Origin: Archilochus colubris
Taxonomy: Eukaryota > Chordata > Aves > Apodiformes > Trochilidae
Assembly (NCBI GenBank): GCA_023079485.1
Contig: CM041084.1
Coordinates: forward strand, 69,287,709 to 69,351,708
DNA: 64,000 nucleotides
Reading direction: 5' to 3'
Positions 1 to 13,349 of the stretch are shown here, piece by piece. The notes below the pieces were generated by a model. It saw only the letters and a program-made list of their open reading frames with translations. It ran no database searches and was not told the origin of the DNA. A program made the position numbers and the translations under genes. How positions within the stretch are numbered: position 1 is the stretch's first letter; every line of letters begins with the position of its first letter.

Positions 1-215
1 AGGAAGGCATCCCCACCACCTTGGAGCACACCAGTAGCCAGAGGTGTTTTCACCCCGTTTGCTCCGCCTGTGGAACGTGGGTGCACTGCAGCTGAGGACC
101 AGCTAAAGCAGAGCACACCAGAGTCGGTGGCAGTGTCACCAAGGAGCTCACTGAGATCTGGATCAGTTATTTGAAGCTGCTTAGGTGCTGCTCTTTCTCT
201 GTAAGCTCAGCTTAC

Positions 216-2580
216 CCTCGGTTTGTTTTTGAACCCAAGCGTTGATTTCCTTTCTGGATTGTTCTGGTGCTGTCTTAAAGTTAACTTTCTGTGGCTCTGC
301 TTTGTAGTAGTTCTTACTGAGCTGTATGTATCTCTGAAAAAATAGGGGTAAAGAACAAACAAACAAAACAACCAAATAAAGAAATAACTTCTAGACTATG
401 TTGGATTTTCTAGTCCCAAAGAGAATTTGTTAGCTCTTGAACTTCTTGAGAGGTTTCTAGACATAGAGGACTGCAGGACCTTTCTTGTTACTCTCTGTTG
501 GATTGTGAGTTAAGAGTTACATAACCAAAAGACAGAAAAAATCCATTCTTTTGTTCGGAGAAGCAAGTAAGGCTGTGCATATCCAATGCATGTGCTTATT
601 TTAACATCTCATTTACAGTTGCATTGAGGGTTCCAATAATAAAGCCTGCATGAAATGGAATCCCTACATTACAAAAGGCAATGCTTCCTTAAATACTTTG
701 AGCACACCAACTGGTATTTCCTATTTAAGTTCATCACTGGAATCCAGGGCTCTTCATTTGCAGTATTCAGGGTCAGCTCGAAACCTGTTCTATTAATGGC
801 AAATAATTAAAATGAGAAATGCTTTTTGTACCTTCTCTTACTCCTCTCTGAGGTGTAACTTACAGGCAGTAATGGGAAATTTTTTTCCACATAGATGCGG
901 TTGGCACTTCTCAGTGAGTAGGTGCTTCTGGGTTTGTTAATGGCAGTAAGGAGCATTTTGAAGCCAGAATGGGTGTCTTCAGCTTGCTTGTGCTCTGGGT
1001 CCTTGGAAAGAGAAAACATACATTCAGCAATTGCATTTTTCCATTAAGTTTTCAAAGCATGCTAAAAGTTATGTGCGTGGGACAGGGATTTGGGTTCCTA
1101 TTTTTTTTTCCAAGTTTACCATCACTGCAATTTGCAGGTCTCTGTTTATGACTGGTTTATACATATAACAAATCTTCCAGACTATCCCAGTGACTTCTTC
1201 CAGCTTCTGAGAGTCTTGAGTGAAAGGAACTGAGCTTAAACTTGATGAATTATCTTGGGTTTTGTACTTCAAAGAGGGGTACAGACAAGAAATACTGGAC
1301 TCCCAAAGCTGTATCTGGACATACTGACTCTGGAGATTCTTTAACTTAGGATTTCAGTTGTGATAGATACCATTTTCCTTCTCTTTGGTTGTCCCCGAGA
1401 TTGTCTGGTCCCAGAAGAAGAGCCTTCATTCCCTGCTGCTTGAGTGAAGTGAAGAACCTGCAAGCAGAGTTTACAAAGTTAAGAAACAGACATGAAGGAA
1501 CCAGTGTGGCTTAAAGAAAAATGCACATCAAATAGCTGTCTTGTTTTGCTCCATGTGATAATTCATTGTGCAGCGTGCTGCTTTGGTACCTGGTCAAAGG
1601 GATGCTGAAGCTGTGATACATGTCAGTCCCATACAGGAACAATGAGCAGCACTGTTCCCTTCCCAAAGCATCAATGCAGTGCTCCTGTCTGCACACTGAA
1701 AAGCTGAACCCCCTTCCCACAGCTGTTGCTCTCAAGAATAATAAAGCATTTGTGCATTGTGGGGTGTATTTGTGGGGTGATGCTGCCCACGATGATGGTA
1801 CAGAGGGACCTGAAAGGGAGCGCGGTGACACAGAGGAGAGTGCCAGGCAATGCTGAGCACTACAGCTCCCTTTGAGCCCCTGAGGCAGCAGTGTGACCAT
1901 GCAGCATTAGAGCATGGATTGAGTTGGGCCATGTGGAGCTATGAAAACCCTCCTTATTTTTCTGCTGGATTGCCAGGAGGTTAAGGGAAGTGTAGATCAA
2001 GATAGAAATATTGTGGCCAGGGGAGACAAAGGAGGGTGTTGGGGTCTGCAAGCCTTCCGCCACTTAGTTAGGAGCTACTGGCATCAGCTGTTTGTGTTTC
2101 ACAGGGAGTATCCCTTCTGTGGCCATATCATAGGATCACAGGATAAAGTAGAATCTGTAGGATAATTTAGAAGAAGTCAGGTTCAGAGACCTTTGTGCTC
2201 AGCAAATGATACTGACAAGGCATTTTCTTTTAGTGGAGAAGTGAGGAACCTGATCTAAAATTAATAAAATTTGTCATTCACTTGTTACATTCTCTGGTCT
2301 GCCTTGGTACCTTGTCATTGATATGACAAGTTTTCCTATTTAACTCTAGATTTTGCAGCCAGTACAGTAGCTAGGTATTATATGGAATATATGCTTCATA
2401 GCACAAACCTACCTCTGCCATCTCTGTTGCTGTATTGCTGTTTGCACCCAGGTATGTCAGAGCCAGAGCAGATGATATACTCCAAGGGGAAAAGAAAATG
2501 TTTTTACCCTTGTTGGTCTCATTCAGCTTGTTGAAAAGGTCAACTGTAAACTTGCCAACTGATGCTGACACCAGTTCCAT
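216..2580 (-). CDS. SERPINB10: SERPINB10 / MENT-like serpin, 5' part (coding exons 2-5 only)
   Basis: This is a clade B serpin resembling chicken MENT, a nuclear cysteine-protease inhibitor that compacts heterochromatin. Coding exons read from splice sites are 2580-2413 (56 codons, start [11 protein letters not shown]), 1457-1371 (29 codons), 1001-864 (46 codons) and 333-216 (39 codons plus one base). The last three exons, with the reactive loop, lie beyond the left edge. Exon 2 holds the usual serpin start ([20 protein letters not shown]). Exon 3 is the CD-loop ('M-loop') and ends in a basic run, [10 protein letters not shown], where MENT has its AT-hook. Exon 4 has [12 protein letters not shown] and exon 5 has [15 protein letters not shown]. 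All four donors are GT and all acceptors AG, and frames join without a stop. A possible non-coding exon 1 was not located; the exon 2 acceptor is near 2589. Identification is firm for the family and strong for the orthologue. Confidence 0.92.
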
Positions 2581-3325
2581 TGCTGCAGCCTGGAAGGAGG
2601 CAACAGACAGCACAGGTACTATTTGAATGTTTAAAATGATGTATGCAGTGCAAGTTAGTGAGAAATGTTATGTGTTCAGCATGCTGCATTGGTACCCACT
2701 AAAACCAACAGCCTAGTTGCGTGCTGTATATTCCACACAGATACTGTTTGCCATCTGTTAGGAGCAGCAATATATTTTAGGTTTTCTGTTGTTCAAATAC
2801 TATTTTCCTGGAATTGGAAGTATGTCCTCTTTTATGAAGCTTTGTATTTTCTTTGTATTTCTTTCTGCCTTTGGTTTTCAGAAATGTGCAGATTTGACAG
2901 CTACAGGTTTGGGTTTTTTAATTTGTTTCTTTTTATTTTTGTCCTTAACTAATGATTTGTTGAAATAATGTTCCCAGGGGAATTTAAAGTAACTACTAAT
3001 TTACTACATAGGTTCACAACACACCTGAGTTTCCCACTAATCTTGGATCTGTATATAATCAAGAGCTGATACTGAGGAAGTATTCAGGCGTAATTCTTAG
3101 GCTCATGTGCTTTTCCCAGCCAGCCACCTATTCTGAGAAGTTTCATTTCAGGCAAAATTGTTATTTGCATTTAGCTGGAGTTTTATTAATGATTTTTACC
3201 TCCCACCCCTTCTATATGTTCCAGCAATTTTATTTTCCCCAGAAATGGGCAGATTCTTTGAGGTTAGGAGTATTCCAGACTTTAAAATATCTGCACAGTT
3301 GTTTTCCAGTCAAGAGACCAGAAAA

Positions 3326-3400
<75 letters not shown>

Positions 3401-3402
3401 TA
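3326..3402. repeat. (ATT)n microsatellite, about 25 units
   Basis: An uninterrupted ATT/TTA trinucleotide run is visible. It creates long runs of Leu or Ile in open frames, which are not real proteins. It lies upstream of SERPINB10 exon 2 and is likely polymorphic in length. Confidence 0.97.
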
Positions 3403-4952
3403 TATCTATGGAATGGAGTTATGGGGCAATCTCTGTAGTCTAGAGAGATTTATCAAGTGTTTAGTTGCCACACCACCACAGTTCATCTGGCAGTCATTGT
3501 GCTGTCAGTAATAAATCTGTACTGCAGAGCTATTTTCTTTCCTTGGAGAACATGACCAAGAGAGCATCAGGATAGAAACTTCTGTCTTCCACAAATGAAT
3601 TCTCCTCTGAGTCCCTGGCCTGATAATGGGCAGTGCTGTGCCTTTGCAGAATGAAAATAGGCAGTTCCTTCATTCCTGATGTTAGTCATTCGTCAAACTG
3701 AAGAATTTAATTAATAAGACAGCTACTGCCCTAAATTTTTTTCTTTTTTCTGATGAGTCCAGCCCTGAATTATCAGTTTTCCTTAGCCTCACACTTTTTT
3801 TTTTAGTGGTTGACATCTACTAAAACATGAGGCAAGAATAATGCACTATACCACTGGTATGTTATAATTCACCTATACAGTAACACAAGACACAGATCAC
3901 TTTTTAAAAGCATCAGAAAAGTTAGTTAAATTGGTTTAAATATTTACCTCTGATCCTGTGAGAGAGAAGAGTCAAATCTTGCCCTGAGTCAGGATCTGTG
4001 TGTGTTAAGCAATGAATACATTTAGAAATATAGTACTGCTTGCACCTCCCTTTCCTTCTCCCCTACATCCAGGTTGTTTCCATCTACCCAAAGCTCCTTT
4101 CTACCAAATCCTCAAAAGATCTTACACAATATCATCCTCTTTGTTGACCTTGTCACTTTTCAGTTTTAGATATTTCTTAAGGACAATAAGAATTATAATC
4201 TCAGCTTGATTGTTACACCACAGTAGTCTATTGATAGTTCACCCATTCAAGTGGTCTTCTGGTGTTGTGGAGACAACTGCTCAGTCATTTAAAGTAAATG
4301 ACTCTAATAAAAAAGTTACCCAACTAGAATGCTTGTTTTCATTTTGTGGGTATAAGCAGATACTCTAGGCCTGAGTACTCCTTTCCTGCTTTGTGCAGCT
4401 GTGACTCCTGGGTTCCTTAATAAGCTTTGTCAGCGTAAAATGTTGAGAGCTTAAGGACTGAATTAGACTCTGAGAGTGCATTTTGAGACAGAAGATAATT
4501 CAGAGTATAGGCAGAGGCAAAGACACAAAGGACCATTCAGAGTAAGGAGTAGACACTCCTCTGGCTGTGTTGGTAGAGAAATATAATTGCAACCCTGGCT
4601 GGGAATCATTTGAGAGAAAACTTACAGAACACTAAGTTAGTGCACAGCACTTGCATGTAGTGAGGGAGAGTAAGGACTGAAACAACAAAAATAAAATGGA
4701 GCAAAAGAGAGTCAGGCTGCTGTTGGGTGATGGATGAAGGAGAAGGTAATGGCAAGAGCTCTAAGAAATCAGGGGAACAGGGAAGTGGAGGAAAGGAAGG
4801 AAGCTGTACTATGGGCTAAACATTTTACTGCAAGCCTGATTACAGGAACAGTGTGGGTCAAGTCTTTAAAAAAGTGCAGAAAACAGTGTTGTGCAAGGTA
4901 ATGAAGAAATACCAGAAGTTGAACAAGTGTTAGTTTTAGTACAATGAATACT

Positions 4953-4973
4953 AAAAAAAAAAAAAAAAAAAAA
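4953..4973 (+). repeat. A21 homopolymer followed by TTAAAAAA
   Basis: A run of 21 A is visible on the plus strand. It may be the tail of an old retroposed sequence or a simple repeat. No recognisable element precedes it and no target duplication was seen. Confidence 0.7.
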
Positions 4974-6389
4974 TTAAAAAATCAGGATAGAATAGCTGAA
5001 TGGTTAGGTAGAGGGGAAAACCCAGTCCAAGAAATTCCAAATCTAATGAATTATGCTGAGGCTGAGCAAGCTAGCTCCCTTTGCTAGTCAAGATGCAAGT
5101 ATGCTAGGTAGGAGGAAAAAGGGAGGTAGCAAGGCAGAATAGGTGTTGACAGGAGAAGGAATCACATATGTTAATTGAAAGAGACATCCAAGGGTCAACC
5201 CTTGGGTTGGAGCAGGGCTGTCAGTAGATAAAGCCAGCCACAACCCTTCCAAGGATGGATATTTCACAACCTTTCTGGGCAACCTTATCCCCTGCTGTAC
5301 TGTTCACCCTGGGGACAGGTTGTTCCCTAATATGCAGCTCACTCACCAAGTCTCATGGCTATTGCTGCTTGGTAATGATCTGGTACTGCCAAAAGGACAT
5401 TAACTCTGTCATTTTTGCAATCAAGCTTAAAATATTTGAAGGACAGAGAAAAGGTGAGTGATACATTCATTGACTTTAAAGGCCTGTGCGTGAGTCTGGA
5501 TGCACATTGCCATGATCTTGTTCCTCCAAGGCAGAGCTCTTCTGTCTTTATTCCTGGGGCATATCAGAAAGCGCTTAAAGGGCTTAGAGGACTTGGCCAT
5601 GGACACCTGAAGCCCTTGCATTGATGAAGCAGACCGTGGCAAAATTGCACCTGAATACACAAGGATTCTGTGTCTCATTTCACAGCCTTTAGACTGAAGG
5701 CAGTGGTTTTTAAATTGTACAGGGATACAATGAAGCAGTTCCTTCACAACACTTTTCCTTTGCTACTTCCACTTTGGAAGCAGAGCCAGAAGATCCCTGG
5801 AGGCTGATAGTCACATAGAAGAAAACAGAAAGGACTCAGTAACAGTGAGCAGTCTCCTCACAGTCACAAAAAAGAATCCTGCCATCCCAAGAAGAGGTAT
5901 TTCTAGTAAGATGCTGGTGGTGTGTGGAAGTCCTGGAAGAGACCCTGTCGTTTGCTCTTTGTTTTGAATTCAGAGTTAGGACCATCCATTGCAAATGTGC
6001 ATGACTGATGTACAACACTAAGGAGAACACTCTTCTTAGGGGAAAGGGCTGTGACAGGCATAAATGTGTAATAATGGATTTGCATGTAATCTAGAAGGCA
6101 TTTAAGTAGTTGCTATTAAAGGCTTGATGTTCCACTATGATGTTACCCAAAACCAATGAAATAAGTGACAAAGCAAAATGAGAGTAAAGCAGCACATTGT
6201 TGGGCTTACAAATGATGTTAAATGCACAAAAGATTAACAAGAAAGTTTCAAGGCACATGTGTTTTATTTGCCTCCAGTTCTATAGTGCTGCTCAATATTT
6301 TCGAATTGCTGTGGGAAAGAAATTAGAAAGTATGTGTGTTAGCCCCTTTTCATGCAAGAAAGAAGCACAGGAGTCTGGAACAGAGAATT

Positions 6390-6403
6390 TTTATTTATTT
6401 ATT
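6390..6403 (-). promoter_or_regulatory. SERPINB2: Candidate SERPINB2 poly(A) signal cluster
   Basis: On the minus strand this reads as three overlapping AATAAA hexamers (TTTATTTATTTATT on plus). It lies about 500 bases after the SERPINB2 stop, which suits a 3' UTR of normal length. It is the first strong cluster downstream of the stop. The actual cleavage site is inferred. Confidence 0.5.
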
Positions 6404-6900
6404 TCATTAGCTGCTGTGCCAGGCTGCAAAGTTTGTATAAAACTGAGAGCGTCGGTGAGGTAGCCGTGCTGAGATAAGCAGCTTAGCTAGCTGAATCCAA
6501 AGGAGATACAGCAACATTCTGCAGGAAGGAGTTTTTCCTGTTTCTTTTCTTTGTATGTACCAAAGCAAGTGTGTTGGGACTTACTGTTTAAGATCAGCTT
6601 AATCTGTTCTTTGCTGTGAAAGCTCAGGTTCAGAAAGCACTGAAAAGAGGCATACGTGTTGTTCTGTGCACAGTTTGGTACTTAGAGTGTAGTTCTGGCA
6701 TTCTGGGGTTCTTTGGCCAGGAAGATGACCCAGAAGCATGACTCCCAGGTTGTTTTTAGTATGTGCTCTCTTCTAACATTGAGAGGTTTGTCAGCAGTAT
6801 AGAAAAATTAAGAATTGCACAGACTACAGAGATTCTCTTTGTGGTGTGTATTTTGTTCATTATTATTGTTACAAGAACCTGTTTAGCAATAGTCAAGTTT

Positions 6901-9900
6901 CTAGGGGGAGGAGAACCTCCCCAAGAAGAGGATGCTCTTGATCTTGTTGTGCCTGATAAAGAAAAGGAAAGGGTGATCTGCCACAAAAATAACAGCAGCA
7001 CCAAGACTTCTTGATGCCAGTGTAGCTGAACTGGCAGCTGCTGCCTCTGTGCCTTCTTCATTGACTTCCACATAACACTTGTGAAAAACTTGTGACAAAA
7101 ACAATTCTCCAGTCTCTGACATTCCTGTGAAATCAGCTTGACCCTCAATGAAAGCATCTTGTATGCCCATCCTGCTTAAAGTAGATTTGAGGTTGTATTT
7201 CTCTTCTAATGTGAACCTGGGCAGATAAACTTCCACTTTAATTTTCTCCATCAATTCTGGGTTGGTCCATGCAGATAGGTTTTCAACAGTTAATTCTCTT
7301 TCTAGCTGCAATTAGTAAAGAATCAGAAAATTACAGTGCGTTCAAAAGCCTTTGCCCTAAGGGCTCTTTCTTCCCATTTCCTAAACTGAGAACTTTCCAA
7401 GCTGTTGTAAGAGTAAAAAAAAAAAACAGTAGCAAAAGACCAATGTGGAAATCTTTTTGAGGAGAAAGAAATATATTGCTCTACAGTAAGTCAATGAAGT
7501 ATTTTAACTGTCCTCAGTAATTGCCAGCAAATGTAGCAGGGTTACATAGTTGTAGAATAAAAACATCCCTGACAAGTAAGAATAATTTGACCGATTTGCT
7601 TTTCAAATTTCTGCCTTCCGAGGTTTTAGAATTTACTAAACAGAGCTTTTTTTTCCACAGAAAAAAAATTTAGTATGAGTTTATTATCCAAAGGCAGGAT
7701 CAGTCTCTTTACAGAAGGTGGCAGTATCCTTATGTGTTAGCTCTGTGCAACCTGGAAAGGAATGGATGCTGTCCAATTTGTGGTTTGTTGTTTTGTTTGG
7801 TTTGGTTTGGTTGGGCTTTTTTCCAGAATGTAATCATACCTGTCTGAGTTGGTACAGACAGCGAATGTCACGGCAACAGAGTTGCCTTTCTCTCCTCATT
7901 TTATTTTAGCTGGGAGAAGAGTTACTCTTGTGTGATTTGGGGTTCCTATATCCAGGACTGATCAACATTAGGAACCAATGTTGATTAGGAACAATTAGGA
8001 AGTACCAACTGCAAAGAGTGATAAATCTTGTCTAAGTCCCAAGATGTTCAAGATCACAGTGCTAGACCAAGTTTGGGTTTTGCTTTTCCTTGAGCCTGAT
8101 CAGTATCTACATTCCTAAAAATATGACTTCAACCTGGTCTTTTACCACAAACATGTATAAAATAAGTAAATAACCACATTCTTATTTTTCACACGATTTT
8201 CCAAGTTCTCAGTTGCTTTACCTTTTTGAGGCCAGTGATGTCTTTTGGTAGCAGGATAAACATGCTGAGTTCATTGTTGACATATGGAAGCTCAAGAACG
8301 TCGGTCTGGACTGATTCTACATAGGTCCAGTTAAATTTATCGCTCAGGTACATCATTGGCACTGTTTTAGTTGTATTCTGCAACAAATCAAATCAGATGT
8401 TTGCCACTGGTAATCTGACTGAGCAGTAAAGGACTGAGTTAAAGTAACACAGTGGAACTTTCTTGCATTCACTGTACAAGCTGCTCAGTATTTCCTAGAC
8501 ATCCTTCTGGCTCTAAATGGTAGGACACAGGATCTGCAGATGACCTCTAGTCTTCTGGAAAGGCACTTGGGGGCTAGGAGGGCTCAGATGACCCCTGTTA
8601 TATGAAGCTGTGTTCCACTCTGACTTGTCATATAGTTAAAACTGAAAATGTAAGGGATTACCTCTTACAGTTTTTGTCCAGCTCTTTGTTTTTTCTGCCT
8701 TCAGAGACTGGAAGCTTGCTTCAGGTCAGCTTCTAACAATTTTACTTGTGGCTCAGTTACTATACTATATTACTATATGTGTGCAGTCTTTGTGCTGAAG
8801 ATGTGGTGAAGAAAATACACTGTATGGATTAAATTAAGTGGCTTCCATTCTGGATTTCAAATAGATTTAAGGACTAACAGGAATTTCTCTCCCTCGTCTT
8901 TTTTTACTGTTTTTTCTTCCTGCAGTCTAGGATGTAGGTCAGTTTTTTCCCATACCGTGTTCATTCTGAAAGGCCTTTGCCTGGTAGCTTCAGCTTCAAA
9001 CTTTGTTGCCCAGTTTCCTTTGAAGTAGAGTGCATTTGTCAGGACCAGTCTGGTGAGTGAATCTACAGATCCAGGAGGCAGCAGATTTTGGATTTTACCT
9101 AGAGAAAACAGAGGGACATTTACACACTTGTGCCATTTCAGGATAAGTGTTGGGCCTATTTCTGCAGATATAAAGTAGGGAAACTTTAAGTGCTGATAGA
9201 GCACACATCTATCTTGAGATAATTTGCAAATATGTGGTTGCTGGGGTAATCAATTTACAAAGAACAGTAAGCTGCATTCCTCCCACATTCAGTAGGAAGA
9301 CACTAATTTTAGTGAGGACTTGTCAATAGATGACTGCTTTAGGAAAACTGATCTGATTTACCTTTCTGAGGTGAATTGTTTATCTACCTTGGGCCCCTTG
9401 GGTACAGAGATTTTGTTCAGTGACAAAATGGTTTCTTTTTTAACTGGGAGAGGGAAGCCTGGAGCTTACCTTCAGTCTGGTGTTCAACCCTGGAGTTGAT
9501 CTCTCTTCTGATTTCCTCTGCTGCTCCCACAAAGTCAACTGATTGTGGCTCTGCATTATAGTATTTCTTAGCTAATTGTAAGTATTCCTGCAGTGCAAAA
9601 GAGACAGCTGTCTTATGTTTGTTGCCAACCAAAATGAATGCTAATAAATAATTAGTCAAGTAGAGTGAGAGCATGATAAAAATGACAGACTACAGACACA
9701 ATACTTTGGCAGAGGAACAAATTCTTTTTAGTGGAAATACATAATTTAAAAACTTGTATTTAACCACATCTGCAAATCATCCTGAAATTAGGTATACATC
9801 CCATAAAACTAAAATTCTGGTGTTCAAAGCCTCAGGAAGACTCTTGTAGAAAATATTTATATTAAGGATAACAACAGAATTTGCAAATGCAAAGAAAATA

Positions 9901-12900
9901 TTTTTAAGTATATAGCTTGTGGCACGTTGTCACAGACAGATTGTAAATGTTAAATGTCATCACATAATCAGAATAAATGGCCTACCTACCTTACTGAAAG
10001 ACGATTTTTTTTCTCCATATAACTGGTTGACACTTTTAAGCAGATAATTTTTAGTGGGTTGGTTGATTTCAGAGTTGAGTGCTTTAAATCCAGTATGGAT
10101 ATTATCAGATTTGCCAATTTCTCTCTTGGAGAAAGAAAAAAAAAAATAAAAAAAAGAAGGTTACTCATCTGTTCTGTAAAATAGTTCAATATTTCTCATT
10201 TCTTCTTTCATGCAGTTCCATATAGAGTATTTCCATTAAGGTGATCTATTATCTGTATCACAACACAAAAGCTGTTGTAAACCAGATAGCTATTAAAAGA
10301 ATAATTTGAAGTTTTAAAAGTTGCAGACATGCTACAGACACTGTGAGTGTCTCAGCATGCAAGTGTAAGAGCCTGCATTATGTAAAACATTCATGGGTTT
10401 CTAAGTGGAGATTGTGAAACTAAGTATATTCAGAAAGTAAGAGAAAGTAATTGCTAAATGATGTTTAAAGATTTGGTGTAATTGTTTCTGAAGATTTTGG
10501 TGACTTTTAATTTGTGAAATTCTAGTGTAATCATGTAATTATGGAGAGGTTGCCCCTAAATTTCTTAATCTTTCTCTTAACATTAATATTTTGTAAATTT
10601 TATTATCTTGCAGTAATTGCAGTAAATTTATAACACTGAAGTAACAAGACTGAATGAATGTTGACTCAAACTCTCTAATGAGCTCGAGGTAGTAAAGCTT
10701 TGAAGTGGTAAACTAAAAATCTGGACCTGTGCTGAACTCATCTTGTCAGTACATTAGAATCAGAAACATGAACAGACACTTGAATTTCTAGACAGTTAGA
10801 ACAGACCTTTCCCCAACCCACAGCACTCTGCCATTTTTTACAGTTCCAACAAGGATTACTCACTAGGAACAATCCCTCTCTTGTTCATGCAGTGTTGTTG
10901 ACATAGCCCCCCTAAAATAAACCTTCCCACCATGGGATTTGGCTGTGGGATGCAGCCATTAATCAGAAGTCGTGGCCACTGGGGCTTTGTGGGCAGCCTG
11001 CAGGGAAATGGCTCACCCTCACAAAGAATAAGGATGATGGAAAAGAGCAGGGAAACGAGCTTGAAACCACCATGGTTGAATTGTCAGTGAGGAAAAACTG
11101 CCTTTACTGGCTCAAAGGGATTACATTTGCTTCTCTGCATTTTTCTGCTATACTTCGTTGTTAGGTGCCTGCCAGTATGTGAAAGAAATTTTTCAGAAAG
11201 GTAGTAATTTCTGCTCCTCTAAGATTTAATGCAAGCAACTGGTATGCCTTGGGAAACTCCAACATGTCAATTTATTTTGTTAACTAGTCGATGGAAATGG
11301 AGACTAATTGCTGAAGAGGGTTATCTAGCAAGCCTGGAAAAGTTAATACTCTGGGTTTTGTTTTCTTGATGCTGCAATCAAATGCGTGGGATGGCAACTC
11401 TGTTCTGTGATTAGCACCCTCAGGAAGGGATCATGCCTATGATTTGCTAAATAGTTAGCTATTAAACGGTAGTAATTTGAAAAATAAATCCTTTGTCAGA
11501 TCTAAAGGAAAAAGATCAAGAGATACATTGACAGACAGTGTTAACATTAAATTTCAAATTTTGCAAATTTGAGGTTAGTTTTTGCAATTCTGCCTAAAAG
11601 GAGGAAGTATGTGATAAGTATTGCATTAGGTGAGGATACGACAGGATGCTGTACCAATTAGTGGTGTACACTACTTCTGAGGAAGGCAAAACACAGAGAA
11701 ATGTGAATGTGGAAGGAAAACACAAGCAAGTGAAGATGTGACCATGCCCATGATCACTGGACTTGGTGAGGTACCTTTTGGAAACAGGCACATCGATTTG
11801 ATACAAGCTCTTCTGTTCTGGAATAGACTCGCATCTTTATGGTTGTGGTGACATTTTTGGCTTCTTCAGCTTTGTTAAAGTGAAGAACCTGGAGTGGAAA
11901 AAGCAAAAATAAATGCAATGACAGAAAATTTTGCTGTTTCAGTAAAACCTTTTCAGTGATGTCATAGTGCTGGAGATTAACAGAGTCAAGCTCAGATTAT
12001 CTTCTTGTGTCCAGTCCTGACTGTATATGAAATCTTCTGTTAGACTTTGAGGCCCATGTCTACAAAATGACCTAAGCATACCAAGCAGAGGGTTGCAGGG
12101 CTAAACTCTTGTGTAAATTGCCTTTCTAGAGGCTGGAGCCACACATGGAAAGACCCAGTTATCTCCAGATGGAGTCTCAAACCAGAAGTCTAAATGGAGC
12201 ACTACTATGTGTCAGAAAGCAGGAAAATTTTGTAGGGAGATTCATGCCTTAAATTCCTTGCTCTTGGTTTGTGCACCTTTCCCGGGCTACAAAGGAATTC
12301 GTGAAACTTGAAAACATATTTCAGAAGAGCTGTGCCTTTTCCACACACACCACCCCCACCTCCACATTTTTCCTAGCAGGAGATCACTCTTTTCTTTGTT
12401 ACCCTACTGGCCCTCTTTTGTCCCATAAAGCAGGAGTTAGATCACTGCCTTATCAGATATCAGAAGATAACTTCTTCTGCCTTAGCAGATGCAAGATGAC
12501 AAGCCTCATCCTCTCAGTAGGAGCTGGGAAATTTTGTATTGGGGCTGTTCTCACTTCCACCTGCTGAAGGTAGGAACTGTGCACAAATACAGGTTAAGAA
12601 TTTTAGTGATTTTAGCTGTAAAATATATACTCCAAAGGAAGCGTTGTGATCTTGCAGTGTTTCTTCTATGATCTTATAGGTGGGATTTGTTTAGCAAAGT
12701 GCAAATGTATCATATCTATAGAGGGGAGAGCCTTTTACTGAGGGTTAATTTCAAAAAAGATGAAATGCAAGATGGGAATTGTCTGTGGCAGGGTAGAAGA
12801 AGGGTCAAGGTCTCCCCCTCCCTGATGAGTTTACAGGTTACTGAGCACTGGGATAAAAATTCTTTATTTCTGCTGGTGAGGTTTAAAAGGAGTCAATGTC

Positions 12901-13339
12901 ACCAGCACCACTTTTCTAATTTGTTGAGAGCTTGTTTCCAGAGACTATACTATTTCTTTGACCTTTTCAAGAGGAGAACTGGTTTATTCATTGCAGTGCA
13001 CATCAGGGGTGAAATGTGAGCTGGCATATATTTGTGTAGATTTTTGGTCAGAGTAATTTTTTTGTTTATGGCTTTACTCTGTTCCATCACAGTAAATTTC
13101 TTAGAGGAAAATAGAGGATGTTAGACCAGGAAATCAACCCTTTCAAACAGCTATAAAATGCCCAGACTCACCTTTGCCATCTGATCTGCAGTGTTACCTT
13201 TGGCTCCCAAATAAACAGTAGCCAGGGCAGATGAAATACTCAAAGGGGAGAACAATATGTTCTTATCACCATCTTCCTGACACTCATGTTTAAAAAAGTC
13301 GAGAGCAAAGCTTGTGTTTGCTTTATTCAAAGTTTCCAT
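6901..13339 (-). CDS. SERPINB2: SERPINB2 (plasminogen activator inhibitor 2-like)
   Basis: Seven coding exons give a 412-residue clade B serpin: 13339-13172, 11888-11775, 10124-9990, 9587-9470, 9098-8956, 8377-8222 and 7305-6901 (TAG stop). Human PAI-2 has 415 residues. Matches that decide the call are SRMGIQDAF, the FTGMSE segment, [12 protein letters not shown] at the hinge, [13 protein letters not shown] and the end FLGRFSSP. The hinge keeps small residues, as in inhibitory serpins. Aligned to human PAI-2 without gaps, P1 is Arg in LASR-SLG, so a trypsin-like target such as urokinase is inferred. Exon 3 is long (38 codons) and supplies a CD-loop with an NVT sequon and a Cys-Ala-Cys pair. 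Exon 4 (45 codons) uses acceptor CAAG just before AGA-GAA. The first exon is presumably non-coding and was not found; the exon 2 acceptor is near 13349. Confidence 0.9.
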
Positions 13340-13349
13340 TGTTCTGAAC

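Larger units (their letters stand above)
2590..6389. other. Non-coding stretch between SERPINB10 exon 2 and the SERPINB2 3' end
   Basis: No serpin exon or other coding region is recognisable here. It should contain the SERPINB10 promoter and a non-coding first exon on the minus strand, but I cannot place them. It holds an ATT microsatellite near 3326, an A-run near 4953 and otherwise AT-rich unique-looking sequence. The small open frames in it have no recognisable domain. Confidence 0.6.

Noticed and set aside
2128..2190. A possible short CR1 tip (ATCATAGGATCACAGGATAAAG)
   Set aside because: Too short and diverged to support.
3105..3511. Two plus-strand frames with long Leu or Ile runs
   Set aside because: The runs come from the ATT microsatellite; no start context, domain or splice support.
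5427..5747. 106-codon minus-strand frame between SERPINB10 and SERPINB2
   Set aside because: No family recognised, no partner exon and no coding signature; likely chance.
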